From Flavobacterium psychrophilum (lineage in GTDB: Bacteria; Bacteroidota; Bacteroidia; Flavobacteriales; Flavobacteriaceae): a stretch of 32,134 nt of DNA. How positions within the stretch are numbered: the first letter of the stretch is position 1; each line of letters starts with the position of its first letter. Shown here piece after piece: positions 7,912 through 16,102 of the stretch. The position numbers and the translations under genes were made by a program. The stretch lies in contig DZAU01000019.1 of the NCBI GenBank assembly GCA_022729635.1, positions 1 to 32,134 of the forward strand, read 5' to 3'. The notes under the pieces are model-generated. The model was not told the origin of the DNA. It worked only from the letters and a program-made list of their open reading frames with translations, and searched no databases.

Positions 7912-8655
7912 ATGAAAAATTTTACTTTAGCTATTTTCTTTGTTGTTTTTGGAATATTTCCAAACGTAAATGCACAATGCACAGCAATTGCAACAGGTTT
8001 TGGCAACAATACAAGTGTACCAATGTACAATATTACAGGCGCTAATTCTGTCCAAGTTGTACTGAATACTGACAATACAGTTACTCTAAACACATTGTCT
8101 AATTTTAACACGAGCTCTGGTCCTGATGTGAGAGTATTTCTTGTTAATCCAGGAAGTTTAACTAATGCACAACTAAAAACCACAAACCCTACAACATTGC
8201 CAAATATATTTTTTGGAATAGTAAGCAGCAATACGAATCCAGATGGAGCACACTCTTTTACTTCAAATATTCCATTTGGTGTAAATATTAGTAGTTACAC
8301 CAAAGTCTTTTTTTATTGTGTGACCTTTAGTCAATTTTGGGATTTTGGAACTATAACTCCTTTTACTTCTGCAAACTGCTCTGTTTTAGGAACAGATAAC
8401 TTTACAAAAAACAATTTCAAAGTTTATCCAAATCCGGTTTCTAATGAATTAAATATTGATTTAGATTCTTTTTCTGAAAATGATTTATCAGTAAAAATAT
8501 ACAGTTCATTAGGGTCATTAATTACGCTCAAACACACTATTTCTATCGAAAATAATAAAGTTGATGTTTCACAATTAAATAACGGAATCTATTTTATCGA
8601 AATAGGTAATAAAGAAAATGAACGTGTGGTTAAGCGTTTCATTAAACAAAATTAG
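7912..8655 (+). CDS. Secreted DM13-domain protein with type IX sorting domain
   Basis: From the ATG at 7912 (247 residues) the protein has a clean signal peptide, MKNFTLAIFFVVFGIFPNVNAQ. An upstream in-frame ATG would add seven residues and spoil it. Residues about 25-155 resemble the DM13 electron-transfer domain: LSNFNTSSGPDVRVFLV, then a Cys in the aromatic stretch VFFYCVTFSQFWDFG. The C-terminal about 75 residues form a type IX secretion sorting domain (FKVYPNPVSNELNID, NGIYFIEI, VVKRFIK). It should be exported to the cell surface. A redox role is inferred from DM13. It is expressed from the tandem-repeat promoter and is followed by a bidirectional terminator. Confidence 0.82.
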   Translation: MKNFTLAIFFVVFGIFPNVNAQCTAIATGFGNNTSVPMYNITGANSVQVVLNTDNTVTLNTLSNFNTSSGPDVRVFLVNPGSLTNAQLKTTNPTTLPNIFFGIVSSNTNPDGAHSFTSNIPFGVNISSYTKVFFYCVTFSQFWDFGTITPFTSANCSVLGTDNFTKNNFKVYPNPVSNELNIDLDSFSENDLSVKIYSSLGSLITLKHTISIENNKVDVSQLNNGIYFIEIGNKENERVVKRFIKQN

Positions 8656-8693
8656 CTCCCATAAGTAATTGTTTTGTTTTAAATTTAGTTGGT

Positions 8694-8720
8694 AAAAAGT
8701 GTATCTATGGTACACTTTTT
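8694..8720. terminator. Bidirectional terminator between the DM13 and Omp85-like genes
   Basis: AAAAAGTGTA (8694-8703) and TACACTTTTT (8711-8720) form a perfect 10-bp stem with a 7-base loop. The stem ends in A and T runs, so it works as a terminator on both strands. It sits between convergent genes ending at 8655 and 8738. Confidence 0.85.
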
Positions 8721-8737
8721 ATTTTTCTTGCCTTTTC

Positions 8738-9991
8738 CTAAAAATACTGCCCAATTCCAAAAACAAACCCTTTAGAAGCATTTTTTGTAATTCCGTAGCC
8801 ATAATCAAGCCTGAAAACAGCATTAAAAATTGTTTTATGAATAAATCGAATACCTAAACCTGGATAAATTCTAATGTTTTTTTGATTACTAAAATCACTA
8901 AAATTTCCACCCGGGTTTCTCCAAGTTCCACTATCTACAAAAGCATTTCCTTGCAAAACAAACCATTTTTTTTCATACAAAGTTTTTCTAAATTCAGTAT
9001 TAAAAACTATAGCACCAGTTCCTCTATCAATAATATTGCCCACGCCTCTTATGTTCAGGTTATTATCTACCGAAAATGGAGAAAACGGACTTATATTATT
9101 TGTAGCCAACCCCAATCGTAGTCTAGAAGCCCAGTTTCCTTTGTCTCCAACTCGTTTGTAAAACAAAAAATCGTTCCAGCCAATGACAAACTTATCTTGA
9201 AAATTTTTATCAGAAACTACAAACTGAAGATACGAATTGCTTCTAAAACCTTTTACCAAATAATAATCATAATTTACATTGTCAAAACTATATTGCATCT
9301 TAATGAGTTGCTTATTGATGTCTAAATTCCGAGGAATATCCGAGGAAATTGTACCATCTATATAATTATACTTTTCGTTAAAAATAGTTAGACCCAGTTT
9401 TACTTCATTTTTGGTATTAATCTGATAATTACTTATTATTTCAGCCGATGTATTTGTATATTGATAGTTCGCTTTAGAATTTAAAAAATAAATAGGTTCC
9501 TTACTTATCAGTTTTTGAATATTAGTGCCAATTCCAAATTTAGAAGAAAAAAATTGTGGCGAAGCAAAATTTATTCCGTACGAATGAAAACCATTATACT
9601 GATAAAATCCTCCAATGGTATTGTTTTTACCCAAAAAATTATATTCATACAACCCAATTCTGTACGCTCCTATTTCGTCTGTTGTCCAAATAGAAGCTAC
9701 GGGAATCAAACTAAAATTTTCGGTTATAGTATAATTCACATCAACTAAATTGTTTTCTAATTTTATAACTTTAAATTCCGCTTTGGATATTCCATTCAAC
9801 CTATTCAAAATTTGAATGTCATTTCCCAATTGAGTACTATCTAAAACAGCACCTTTTTTTGTTAGAATCATCTTTTCCAAAAAAGATTTATTCATTCTTT
9901 TAGTACCTAAAAATTCGATTTTATCGACTATTAGATTTTGAGAATAACTATAAGAAGAGATAAACCATAAAAAAAAATGAAAGAATTTCAT
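8738..9991 (-). CDS. Omp85/BamA-superfamily outer-membrane protein, single POTRA
   Basis: A 417-residue protein with a signal peptide (MKFFHFFLWFISSYSYSQ). One POTRA-like domain spans about residues 20-95 (IVDKIEFLGTKRMNKSFLEK, ILNRLNGISKAEFKVI). A predicted beta-barrel fills the rest, with alternating aromatic strands such as YNFLGKNNTIGGFYQYNGF, ending in GLGIRFIHKT and a terminal FGIGQYF, where the last Phe is the expected outer-membrane end. It is shorter than BamA (five POTRAs) or TamA, closer to small surface-transport or ShlB-like members. It is convergent to the DM13 gene and its upstream region overlaps the tandem AraC-type site of the 10139 gene, so the two could be jointly regulated. 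The substrate is unknown. Confidence 0.82.
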   Translation of the reverse strand: MKFFHFFLWFISSYSYSQNLIVDKIEFLGTKRMNKSFLEKMILTKKGAVLDSTQLGNDIQILNRLNGISKAEFKVIKLENNLVDVNYTITENFSLIPVASIWTTDEIGAYRIGLYEYNFLGKNNTIGGFYQYNGFHSYGINFASPQFFSSKFGIGTNIQKLISKEPIYFLNSKANYQYTNTSAEIISNYQINTKNEVKLGLTIFNEKYNYIDGTISSDIPRNLDINKQLIKMQYSFDNVNYDYYLVKGFRSNSYLQFVVSDKNFQDKFVIGWNDFLFYKRVGDKGNWASRLRLGLATNNISPFSPFSVDNNLNIRGVGNIIDRGTGAIVFNTEFRKTLYEKKWFVLQGNAFVDSGTWRNPGGNFSDFSNQKNIRIYPGLGIRFIHKTIFNAVFRLDYGYGITKNASKGFVFGIGQYF

Positions 9992-10051
9992 AGGAGTAAA
10001 TTATTTTTTTGACAAATATCAAATATTAATTAGCTATAAAATAGCCTTGAG

Positions 10052-10115
10052 GTAAAATTGATAACTATTAAGGTAAAATTGAAAACAAAGGATGTATCAG
10101 TCAGTTGCATTTTTG
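10052..10115 (+). promoter_or_regulatory. Tandem AraC-type site and promoter of the RskA-like lipoprotein gene
   Basis: GTAAAATTG at 10052-10060 and 10073-10081 (period 21), then 26 bases, then CATTTTTG at 10108-10115, one base off the TAnnTTTG box. The half-sites, period and distance to the box are identical to those upstream of the DM13 gene, and most bases between the two half-sites also match. This makes chance unlikely. Confidence 0.65.
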
Positions 10116-10138
10116 TAAAAATTTAAAACTTAAAAACT

Positions 10139-11002
10139 ATGAAAAAAACAATTTTATCTTTGTTGTCAATAAGTATGCTGGCAATTTCTTGTAACAATGA
10201 TGACAACAATCCTGTTACACCTTCTCAACTAAAACTAAATCTTACTGGTTTAGAAAATTTAGGAGCAAATTTCAAATATGAAGGTTGGCTAATCGTAAAT
10301 GGCGCACCAATCACGACTGGAACTTTTACTGTTGATGCAGCAGGAACATTATCAAAAACAACATTTAATGTTGATGCAACAAAACTAGCAGCGGCAACAA
10401 AGTTTGTACTAACTATTGAACCTACTGTTGATACAGATCCAGCTCCATCAAATACTAAATATTTAATTGGTGATTTCTCTGGAAATTCAGCAACTGTAAA
10501 CACTTCTGTTGTTGGTAATTTTAGTGCATCAACAGGGAAATATTTTTTAGCAACTCCAACAAATGGAAATGCAACTCCAGTAGCTGGAGTTTGGTTTTTG
10601 AATGCTATGAGCGGAACTCCAGTTGCAGGTTTAAATTTACCGACACTTGATGCAGGTTGGAAATATGAGGGTTGGGCAGTAAGTGGAAGTGCTGTTTTAA
10701 GTACTGGTAAATTTTCAAATCCAAATGGTCCTGATGAAGCTGCACCCTATTCTGGAACACAACCAGCACCACCATTTCCAGGCGAAGATTTTCTTATAAA
10801 TGCACCAGCTGGAGCGACTTTTCCTGGTAATTTAAGTGGAGCAACCTTTGTTATTTCTGTTGAACCAGTTCCTGACAATTCTCCAATGCCGTTTACATTA
10901 AAACCTCTGGCTCACACCACTGCAAGTCCAGCGGTGACAGGAACTACAATCGATATGACTAGAAATTTGATAGGATTTCCTTCAGGAACAGTAACAAGAT
11001 AG
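10139..11002 (+). CDS. Lipoprotein with two RskA-C-like domains
   Basis: A 287-residue protein with a lipoprotein signal peptide (MKKTILSLLSISMLAISC, Cys18) and a short acidic linker. Two related segments follow. Segment one (about 33-125) has FKYEGWLIVNGAPITTGTF and FVLTIEPTVDTDPAPSNTKY. Segment two (about 165-280) has WKYEGWAVSGSAVLSTGKF and FVISVEPVPDNSPMPFTLKP. The (Y/W)EGW..G...TG.F and EP..D..P.P patterns resemble the C-terminal extracytoplasmic domain of RskA-type anti-sigma factors. It has no membrane-spanning or cytoplasmic sigma-binding part, so it is not an anti-sigma factor itself. The function is unknown. It is probably controlled by the AraC protein and ends at a terminator. Confidence 0.75.
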   Translation: MKKTILSLLSISMLAISCNNDDNNPVTPSQLKLNLTGLENLGANFKYEGWLIVNGAPITTGTFTVDAAGTLSKTTFNVDATKLAAATKFVLTIEPTVDTDPAPSNTKYLIGDFSGNSATVNTSVVGNFSASTGKYFLATPTNGNATPVAGVWFLNAMSGTPVAGLNLPTLDAGWKYEGWAVSGSAVLSTGKFSNPNGPDEAAPYSGTQPAPPFPGEDFLINAPAGATFPGNLSGATFVISVEPVPDNSPMPFTLKPLAHTTASPAVTGTTIDMTRNLIGFPSGTVTR

Positions 11003-11021
11003 TTTTAAATTTCTTAAAGCA

Positions 11022-11059
11022 AAAAATGGAGGTTTGATTATATTCAATCCTCCATTTTT
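11022..11059 (+). terminator. Rho-independent terminator after the RskA-like lipoprotein gene
   Basis: AAAAATGGAGG (11022-11032) and CCTCCATTTTT (11049-11059) form a perfect 11-bp stem. An inner TTGA/TCAA pair extends it, and the T-run lies at the end. It separates the lipoprotein gene from the long ECF-driven operon whose promoter begins 18 bases further on. Confidence 0.9.
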
Positions 11060-11076
11060 AATTAAATCAAAAAAAA

Positions 11077-11102
11077 TGTCAGGAATACATAACTTGTTCG
11101 AC
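11077..11102 (+). promoter_or_regulatory. ECF-type promoter motif, site 3 (DUF547-to-sigma operon)
   Basis: TGTCAGGA (11077-11084), 13 bases, TCGAC (11098-11102), with the DUF547 ATG 22 bases beyond. It lies directly after a strong terminator, and no TAnnTTTG box is visible in this short gap. It is therefore the best candidate promoter for the run of ten closely spaced genes to 20515, which includes the ECF sigma gene. Confidence 0.78.
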
Positions 11103-11124
11103 TATTAATTCAAAGTCCATTCAA

Positions 11125-11844
11125 ATGAAGAAAATACTAATTATTTTGTTACTGTTTTGTGTAAATACAATAACTAATGCCCAAAATATTGATACCTTTT
11201 TTGCTAAAACAGATGCATTCTTTAAGAAAAATGTTTCTAATAATAAAGTAGATTATCAAAACATTAAAGTCAATACGGCTTCTTTAAATGAAATTTTAGA
11301 AATAGCTTCCAAAATTGATATTTCAAAAGAAGATACAAATACTACAAAAGCGTTTTGGATAAATGCCTATAATTTATCGGTTATAAAAGGAATTGTTTCG
11401 AAATATCCTGTCAAATCTCCAATGGATATTGTTGGTTTTTTTGATAAAAACACGCACCTAATTGCCAATAAAAAAATCACTCTCAATGATATTGAAGGCA
11501 AAATGTTGAGAGCAAAATATAACGATGCTCGATTACATTTCGTATTAGTGTGCGGTGCAAACGGCTGTCCTCCAATTATTAACAACGCTTACTTGCCGTC
11601 AACACTTGATGAACAGTTAAACAAGCAAACAACTTTGGCTGTAAATAATCCAAATTTTATTAAAGTAAATACTGCTTCTAAAAAAGTAGAATTGTCACAA
11701 ATATTTGAATGGTACAAAGAAGATTTTGTTTCCAAAACAACCAAAGAAATTGATTTTCTTAACAAGTTTAGAAATGATAAAATTGACACAAAGTTCAAAG
11801 TTTCTTATTATGCGTACGATTGGACATTAAATAAAACTAAATAA
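11125..11844 (+). CDS. Exported DUF547 protein (second copy)
   Basis: A 239-residue protein with a cleavable signal peptide (MKKILIILLLFCVNTITNAQ) rather than a lipobox. The DUF547 domain carries KAFWINAYNLSVIKGIV at about residues 74-90, VCGANGCPPIINNAY and LSQIFEWYKEDF. The paired-cysteine segment aligns with NCASFSCPNL of the first copy, so the two are paralogues. Molecular activity is not established. It is the first gene after ECF site 3, with the outer-membrane protein gene 25 bases downstream. Having a DUF547 gene at the head of two separate ECF-driven units suggests that it serves the same pathway in both. Confidence 0.88.
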   Translation: MKKILIILLLFCVNTITNAQNIDTFFAKTDAFFKKNVSNNKVDYQNIKVNTASLNEILEIASKIDISKEDTNTTKAFWINAYNLSVIKGIVSKYPVKSPMDIVGFFDKNTHLIANKKITLNDIEGKMLRAKYNDARLHFVLVCGANGCPPIINNAYLPSTLDEQLNKQTTLAVNNPNFIKVNTASKKVELSQIFEWYKEDFVSKTTKEIDFLNKFRNDKIDTKFKVSYYAYDWTLNKTK

Positions 11845-11869
11845 ACAAATAAATCTTAAAACAAATAAA

Positions 11870-12754
11870 ATGAAAAAAATACAAAAAATATACGTTACAA
11901 TTTTAATGGTTGCCTTTACAACTACTTACGCTCAAACAGATAGTACACAAGTCGAACAATCAAATATTCAAAATTATACACCATCTAAACTTCTTGAAAA
12001 AGGAAAAATTGACATTAAATGGTTCAATAATTTATATACCCAAACTCAAACCGAAAGTAATGGAATGATCGTAGATGTGCCACGTTCAAACTTTTTTACA
12101 ACATCTCTCGAAATTTTCACAGGGGTTTCTAAAAACAAAAAATTCAATGCGGGTTTGATAATTGACTATCGCTCCAACACCGTTGGAGGTCAAGATATAT
12201 GGAGCGTTTTTGAATTTAATAACGAAACAGGAAAATCTCGAAATGGATTTTCTCACATAGCACCATCGGTGAAAATTGCTCCTTTCAATAAACTGACGAG
12301 TTTTTCAATTCAAAGTTCTTTTTTTATACCCTTGTTTGAAGAGGAAAGTATTCAAGGAGTTTTCTTAGGTCCTAAGAGTTATATATGGCAAAATAGATTT
12401 TTCTATGATTATACTTTTTCTGGAAATAAATTTCAATTATTCACCGAGCTTGGCACGCGCTATTTTTTTGGAAAAAAAGACGAAGGTTATGCTAATGATA
12501 GTTTAGAAATAGCTCCGGGAGTTTTCTTGAGTTATTTCCCTTCTACCAAATTTACGATTCTTACTTTTGTTCAACACGCACAATTGCTAGATTTAGGAAA
12601 TGAGTTTGAACAAAATTACACGGCTTTGGGTTTAGGCACAAAATACCAATTGTCAAAAACTTTAAATATTGAAATGCTTTACAGTAAATTTGTTCGTGGC
12701 AACGATAGTGGTTTAGGACAATCATTCAATTTAGGATTGAGAGCAATATTCTAA
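11870..12754 (+). CDS. Outer-membrane beta-barrel protein, unknown substrate
   Basis: A 294-residue protein with a signal peptide (about residues 1-21, ending TTTYAQ). The mature part shows alternating amphipathic strands rich in aromatic and glycine residues, and a C-terminal FNLGLRAIF ending in Phe, as in outer-membrane barrels. I do not recognise a named family. Its position, 25 bases after DUF547 and before an FAD oxidoreductase and a 4Fe-4S membrane protein, suggests that it acts in transport or as a surface component of the same pathway. Confidence is good for a real outer-membrane gene and low for any function. Confidence 0.72.
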   Translation: MKKIQKIYVTILMVAFTTTYAQTDSTQVEQSNIQNYTPSKLLEKGKIDIKWFNNLYTQTQTESNGMIVDVPRSNFFTTSLEIFTGVSKNKKFNAGLIIDYRSNTVGGQDIWSVFEFNNETGKSRNGFSHIAPSVKIAPFNKLTSFSIQSSFFIPLFEEESIQGVFLGPKSYIWQNRFFYDYTFSGNKFQLFTELGTRYFFGKKDEGYANDSLEIAPGVFLSYFPSTKFTILTFVQHAQLLDLGNEFEQNYTALGLGTKYQLSKTLNIEMLYSKFVRGNDSGLGQSFNLGLRAIF

Positions 12755-12814
12755 TAGAAGCCGTCTTTGCATTTGAGCAATTTATTTCAAACTAATTTTA
12801 CCAAAAATCAAAAT

Positions 12815-14110
12815 ATGGAAAATATTGTCATCATAGGTAACGGAATTTCAGGTGTTACGCTCGCTCGCCATATCCGAAAAAAATCCAATCATAAAATTAC
12901 CATCATTTCATCGGAAACGGAATTTTTCTTTTCCAGAACCGCTTTGATGTATGTTTTTATGAGGCATTTAAAGTTTGAACATACCCAACCTTATGAAAAT
13001 GATTTTTGGAAAAAAAACAAAATAGATTTGATAAATGCTTCAGTCGAACACGTAAATACAAAAGAAAAAGCACTAATCTTAAATGATGATGCTGTTATCA
13101 ACTACGACAAACTGGTCATTGCAACTGGATCCAAGTCAAACAAGTTTGGTTGGCAAGGTCAGGATTTAAAAGGCGTTACAGGTTTGTACCACAAGCAAGA
13201 TTTAGAAACCTTGGAAGCTTTTTCGTCCACTTGCAAACGAGCCGTTATTGTCGGCGGAGGTTTAATTGGTATTGAACTTGCCGAAATGCTTCGTTCTCGC
13301 AATATTCCAGTTACTTTCTTGGTTCGTGAAAAGAGTTTTTGGGATTTGGTATTGCCTTTCGGCGAAAGCCAAATGATTAACAAACATATTGTTGAACATC
13401 ATATAGATTTGCGCTTAAATACTAATTTAACAGAAATACTTTCCGATGAAAACGGTAACGCAAGAGCCATTGTAACCGATAAAAACGAAACCATCGAATG
13501 CCAAATTGTCGGTTTAACCACTGGAGTTTCCCCAAATATTGATTTCCTTAAAGACTCTGGTATTGAGTTAGGTCGTGGTGTAAAAGTCAATCGTTTTTTG
13601 GAAACCAACATCAAAGACATTTATGCCATTGGCGACTGTGCCGAGCAACACGAGAGCATTGGATTACGCCGTCCAATAGAAGCCGTTTGGTACACAGGCA
13701 GAATGATGGGCGAAGCATTGGCACAAACATTGACAGGGAAACCAACACAATACAATCCTGGACATTGGTTTAACTCTGCAAAGTTTTTAGATATTGAATA
13801 CCAAACGTATGGTTGGGTTTTTGCCAAACCAGTGGATTATGAAGAGCAATTTTATTGGGAACATCATTCGGGCAAAAAAGCAATTCGAATTTCTTTTCAC
13901 AAAGAAACTAGAGTGTTTTTGGGTATCAACACGTTTGGAATTAGAATGCGTCACGCGTTTTTTGACAAAGTACTTACCGAAAATCAATCGGTAGATTATG
14001 TTATGCATCATTTAGGGGAAGCCAATTTTGATCCTGAATTTTTTACCTCGCACAAAAAAGAAATCCAAGAACAATTTGCAAAACAATTTGTAGGATTAAA
14101 AACGGTTTAA
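12815..14110 (+). CDS. NAD(P)/FAD-dependent oxidoreductase (pyridine nucleotide-disulfide family)
   Basis: From the ATG at 12815 the protein has 431 residues and opens directly with the FAD-binding IVIIGNGISG (GxGxxG at residues 8-13). A 16-residue upstream extension from 12767 would bury this motif and is unlikely. A second dinucleotide fold has AVIVGGGLIGIELAE, and the conserved IYAIGDCAEQ closes the FAD site. There is no redox-active CxxxxC pair, so it is of the nitrite-reductase/rubredoxin-reductase-like type rather than a disulfide reductase. It precedes the 4Fe-4S membrane protein by 2 bases, so the two probably form an electron-transfer pair. The electron acceptor is unknown. Confidence 0.87.
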   Translation: MENIVIIGNGISGVTLARHIRKKSNHKITIISSETEFFFSRTALMYVFMRHLKFEHTQPYENDFWKKNKIDLINASVEHVNTKEKALILNDDAVINYDKLVIATGSKSNKFGWQGQDLKGVTGLYHKQDLETLEAFSSTCKRAVIVGGGLIGIELAEMLRSRNIPVTFLVREKSFWDLVLPFGESQMINKHIVEHHIDLRLNTNLTEILSDENGNARAIVTDKNETIECQIVGLTTGVSPNIDFLKDSGIELGRGVKVNRFLETNIKDIYAIGDCAEQHESIGLRRPIEAVWYTGRMMGEALAQTLTGKPTQYNPGHWFNSAKFLDIEYQTYGWVFAKPVDYEEQFYWEHHSGKKAIRISFHKETRVFLGINTFGIRMRHAFFDKVLTENQSVDYVMHHLGEANFDPEFFTSHKKEIQEQFAKQFVGLKTV

Positions 14111-14112
14111 TT

Positions 14113-15705
14113 ATGAGCAAATTAGCAGAAAATATTTCCATTGCAGCACATAAAAACGATGGATTAAATAGTTACCAAAAATTGGGTTTAGCCATTGGTT
14201 TTATTGGACTTTTTATTTTAACATTAGCTTTTTTTAATGTTTCATTTCCAAACAAAGCCCTTTGGTTATCAATCTCCATAACATCCATTTTGGCAGGAAT
14301 TGTTGTCTATGCAAGAAGCACTTATCTATCTCGTCCAGAAGGTATCAGCAATAATGGTCTTTTTCATAAATCATTGACTAATAAAGGAGTTCTTGCTTGG
14401 ATAATTGGTGTTTTATTAACCTCATTTTACGTGGCTTTATATTGGTTTCCAAAATATTTAGGTTTGGGCGAAAATGGTAATGCAAATTCTGGAATTGTCG
14501 GTTTTTTCGACCCATTAAGTTTACTGTTAAATGGTAAAATTGCCAGTCAATGGTTTGTTTACGGAACGCTTTACACCGTTGCAATTTTAGGTTTGGGTTA
14601 CAAATTCATTCTAAAATACCGACATAATAAATACCAATTGGTCCGTACCATTTCGGTAATGTTTTTCCAATTGGGTTTTGCTTTTTTGATACCTGAAATT
14701 CTCGAAAAATTAAATCCTGGAAAAGAATATTTTGCGAAAGACTTAAAAAATATGTGGCCTCTCAATTATTATTTTTTCAATGATTGGCACTTGAAAGGAT
14801 TATTGAATGGTGGAAACTTGGGAATGTTTATGCTAGTTTTTGGCATCGCAATGATATTTATTATTTCGCCAATTTTGACTTACTTCTACGGTAAACGTTG
14901 GTATTGTTCTTGGGTTTGTGGTTGTGGAGGATTGGCAGAAACAGCTGGAGACAGTTTCCGGCATTTATCCAATTCAACACAAAAAGTTTGGAAAATTGAA
15001 CGTTGGATGATCCATTCTGTTTTAGTGTTTTCGTTTGTGATGACTATTGCTGTAATTTTTACATTTCTATCTAATAATCCAGAAATGAGTATCATTACAA
15101 AAAGTCAATTTGTTTATGGCATTGTGGTTTTTTTGATTGTTTTTACAGCTGTCTTGTATATTTTTAAACGCAATGATTTAGATACGGATGCCAAGTTCAC
15201 AATGGTTTCTTTGGTGGTGATTATTATTATTTCAATAGCGATAAATTACTTTTCAGAAAATCAAAACATCCTTTTTATAGACAGTAATTCACTTCGTGAA
15301 TGGTATGGTTTTGCCATTGGTTCGGCTTTTAGTGGTGTCATTGGTGTTGGTTTTTATCCGTTATTAGGCAATCGGGTTTGGTGCCGTTTTGGTTGCCCAA
15401 TGGCAGCAATTTTGGGTTTGCAACAACGCTTATTTTCAAGATTTAGAATAACGACCAATGGAGGACAATGTATTTCGTGTGGCAATTGCACCACACATTG
15501 TGAAATGGGAATTGACGTTCGTAGTTATGCTCAAAAAGGCGAAAACATTGTTCGTTCTTCTTGTGTGGGTTGTGGTATTTGTTCAGCAGTTTGTCCACGA
15601 GGCGTTTTGAAATTAGAAAATGGTTCGGAAAAAGGAAGAATAAATTCGAATGATATTCTTTTGGGTAATGATGTGAATTTAATGGATTTGATAAATAATA
15701 ATTAA
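14113..15705 (+). CDS. NapH/CcoG-like membrane protein with 4Fe-4S clusters
   Basis: A 530-residue protein with several membrane segments (about 22-40, 48-66, 94-112, 145-165, 235-255, 298-318, 330-350 and 365-385). Cysteine motifs are WYCSWVCGCGG in the middle, VWCRFGCPMA later, and a C-terminal pair of ferredoxin clusters, CISCGNCTTHCEMG and CVGCGICSAVCPRG. This is the layout of NapH/MauN/CcoG-like proteins, which move electrons across the inner membrane. It follows the FAD oxidoreductase by 2 bases. Together they could pass NAD(P)H electrons through the membrane to a periplasmic redox step, such as one involving DUF547 or the rhodanese. That link is inference. Confidence 0.85.
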   Translation: MSKLAENISIAAHKNDGLNSYQKLGLAIGFIGLFILTLAFFNVSFPNKALWLSISITSILAGIVVYARSTYLSRPEGISNNGLFHKSLTNKGVLAWIIGVLLTSFYVALYWFPKYLGLGENGNANSGIVGFFDPLSLLLNGKIASQWFVYGTLYTVAILGLGYKFILKYRHNKYQLVRTISVMFFQLGFAFLIPEILEKLNPGKEYFAKDLKNMWPLNYYFFNDWHLKGLLNGGNLGMFMLVFGIAMIFIISPILTYFYGKRWYCSWVCGCGGLAETAGDSFRHLSNSTQKVWKIERWMIHSVLVFSFVMTIAVIFTFLSNNPEMSIITKSQFVYGIVVFLIVFTAVLYIFKRNDLDTDAKFTMVSLVVIIIISIAINYFSENQNILFIDSNSLREWYGFAIGSAFSGVIGVGFYPLLGNRVWCRFGCPMAAILGLQQRLFSRFRITTNGGQCISCGNCTTHCEMGIDVRSYAQKGENIVRSSCVGCGICSAVCPRGVLKLENGSEKGRINSNDILLGNDVNLMDLINNN

Positions 15706-15706
15706 T

Positions 15707-16102
15707 ATGCGGATGCTAATTTACATACTAGCATTGTTTTCATTTCTACCAGTTTCTGGACAAAAAAGCTATTTCAAAGATTATTTTGAAAATGGTAAAA
15801 TAAAATCCGAAGGTTGGTTAAACCAAAATCAAAAAGAAGAATATTGGTTTTTTTACAATGAGAATGGCACAAAAAAAGAAGAAGGTCACTTTGTAAACAA
15901 TAAAAAATGCAAATGGTGGATTTTTTATAATTCTAAAGAGAAAGTAAGTATGAAATGTGAATTTGAAAATGACAAAATGAATGGGCTTTGCATTATTTAT
16001 AAAAATGGAGGAATTAGCAGAGCTGAAAAATACCTAAATGGAAAAAAAATTAAAGAATGGAATTCGGTTACCGAATTCAAAAAAGATAATCCAATATTTT
16101 GA
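15707..16102 (+). CDS. Exported MORN-like (YwqK-type) repeat protein
   Basis: A 131-residue protein with a short signal peptide (MRMLIYILALFSFLPVSGQ) and four degenerate MORN-variant repeats of the type YFENGKIKSEGWLNQNQKEE and YNENGTKKEEGHFVNNKKCK. Such repeats occur in YwqK-type proteins of Bacteroidota, for which no biochemical role is secure. The gene starts 1 base after the 4Fe-4S gene, and its TGA stop shares its A with the ATG of the next glycosyltransferase, so it is firmly inside the operon. It may be a surface or periplasmic scaffold. Confidence 0.72.
   Translation: MRMLIYILALFSFLPVSGQKSYFKDYFENGKIKSEGWLNQNQKEEYWFFYNENGTKKEEGHFVNNKKCKWWIFYNSKEKVSMKCEFENDKMNGLCIIYKNGGISRAEKYLNGKKIKEWNSVTEFKKDNPIF

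Noticed and set aside
7824..8045. Small open frame overlapping the DM13 promoter
   Set aside because: It is in a different phase from the DM13 gene, covers the tandem repeat and promoter, and its product is unlike any family I know.
10139..11002. RskA-like lipoprotein as the anti-sigma factor of the ECF sigma
   Set aside because: It has a lipoprotein signal and no cytosolic part, so it cannot bind a sigma factor. The 20243 protein fits the role better.
12767..12814. Upstream extension of the FAD oxidoreductase (start at 12767)
   Set aside because: The extra 16 residues precede the FAD-binding motif that should open the protein. The ATG at 12815 fits the family.
12755..12814. Additional ECF-type site before the FAD oxidoreductase gene
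   Set aside because: A CCGTC occurs, but there is no TGTCAGGA-like box 13 bases upstream. The nearest GGA is 25 bases away.
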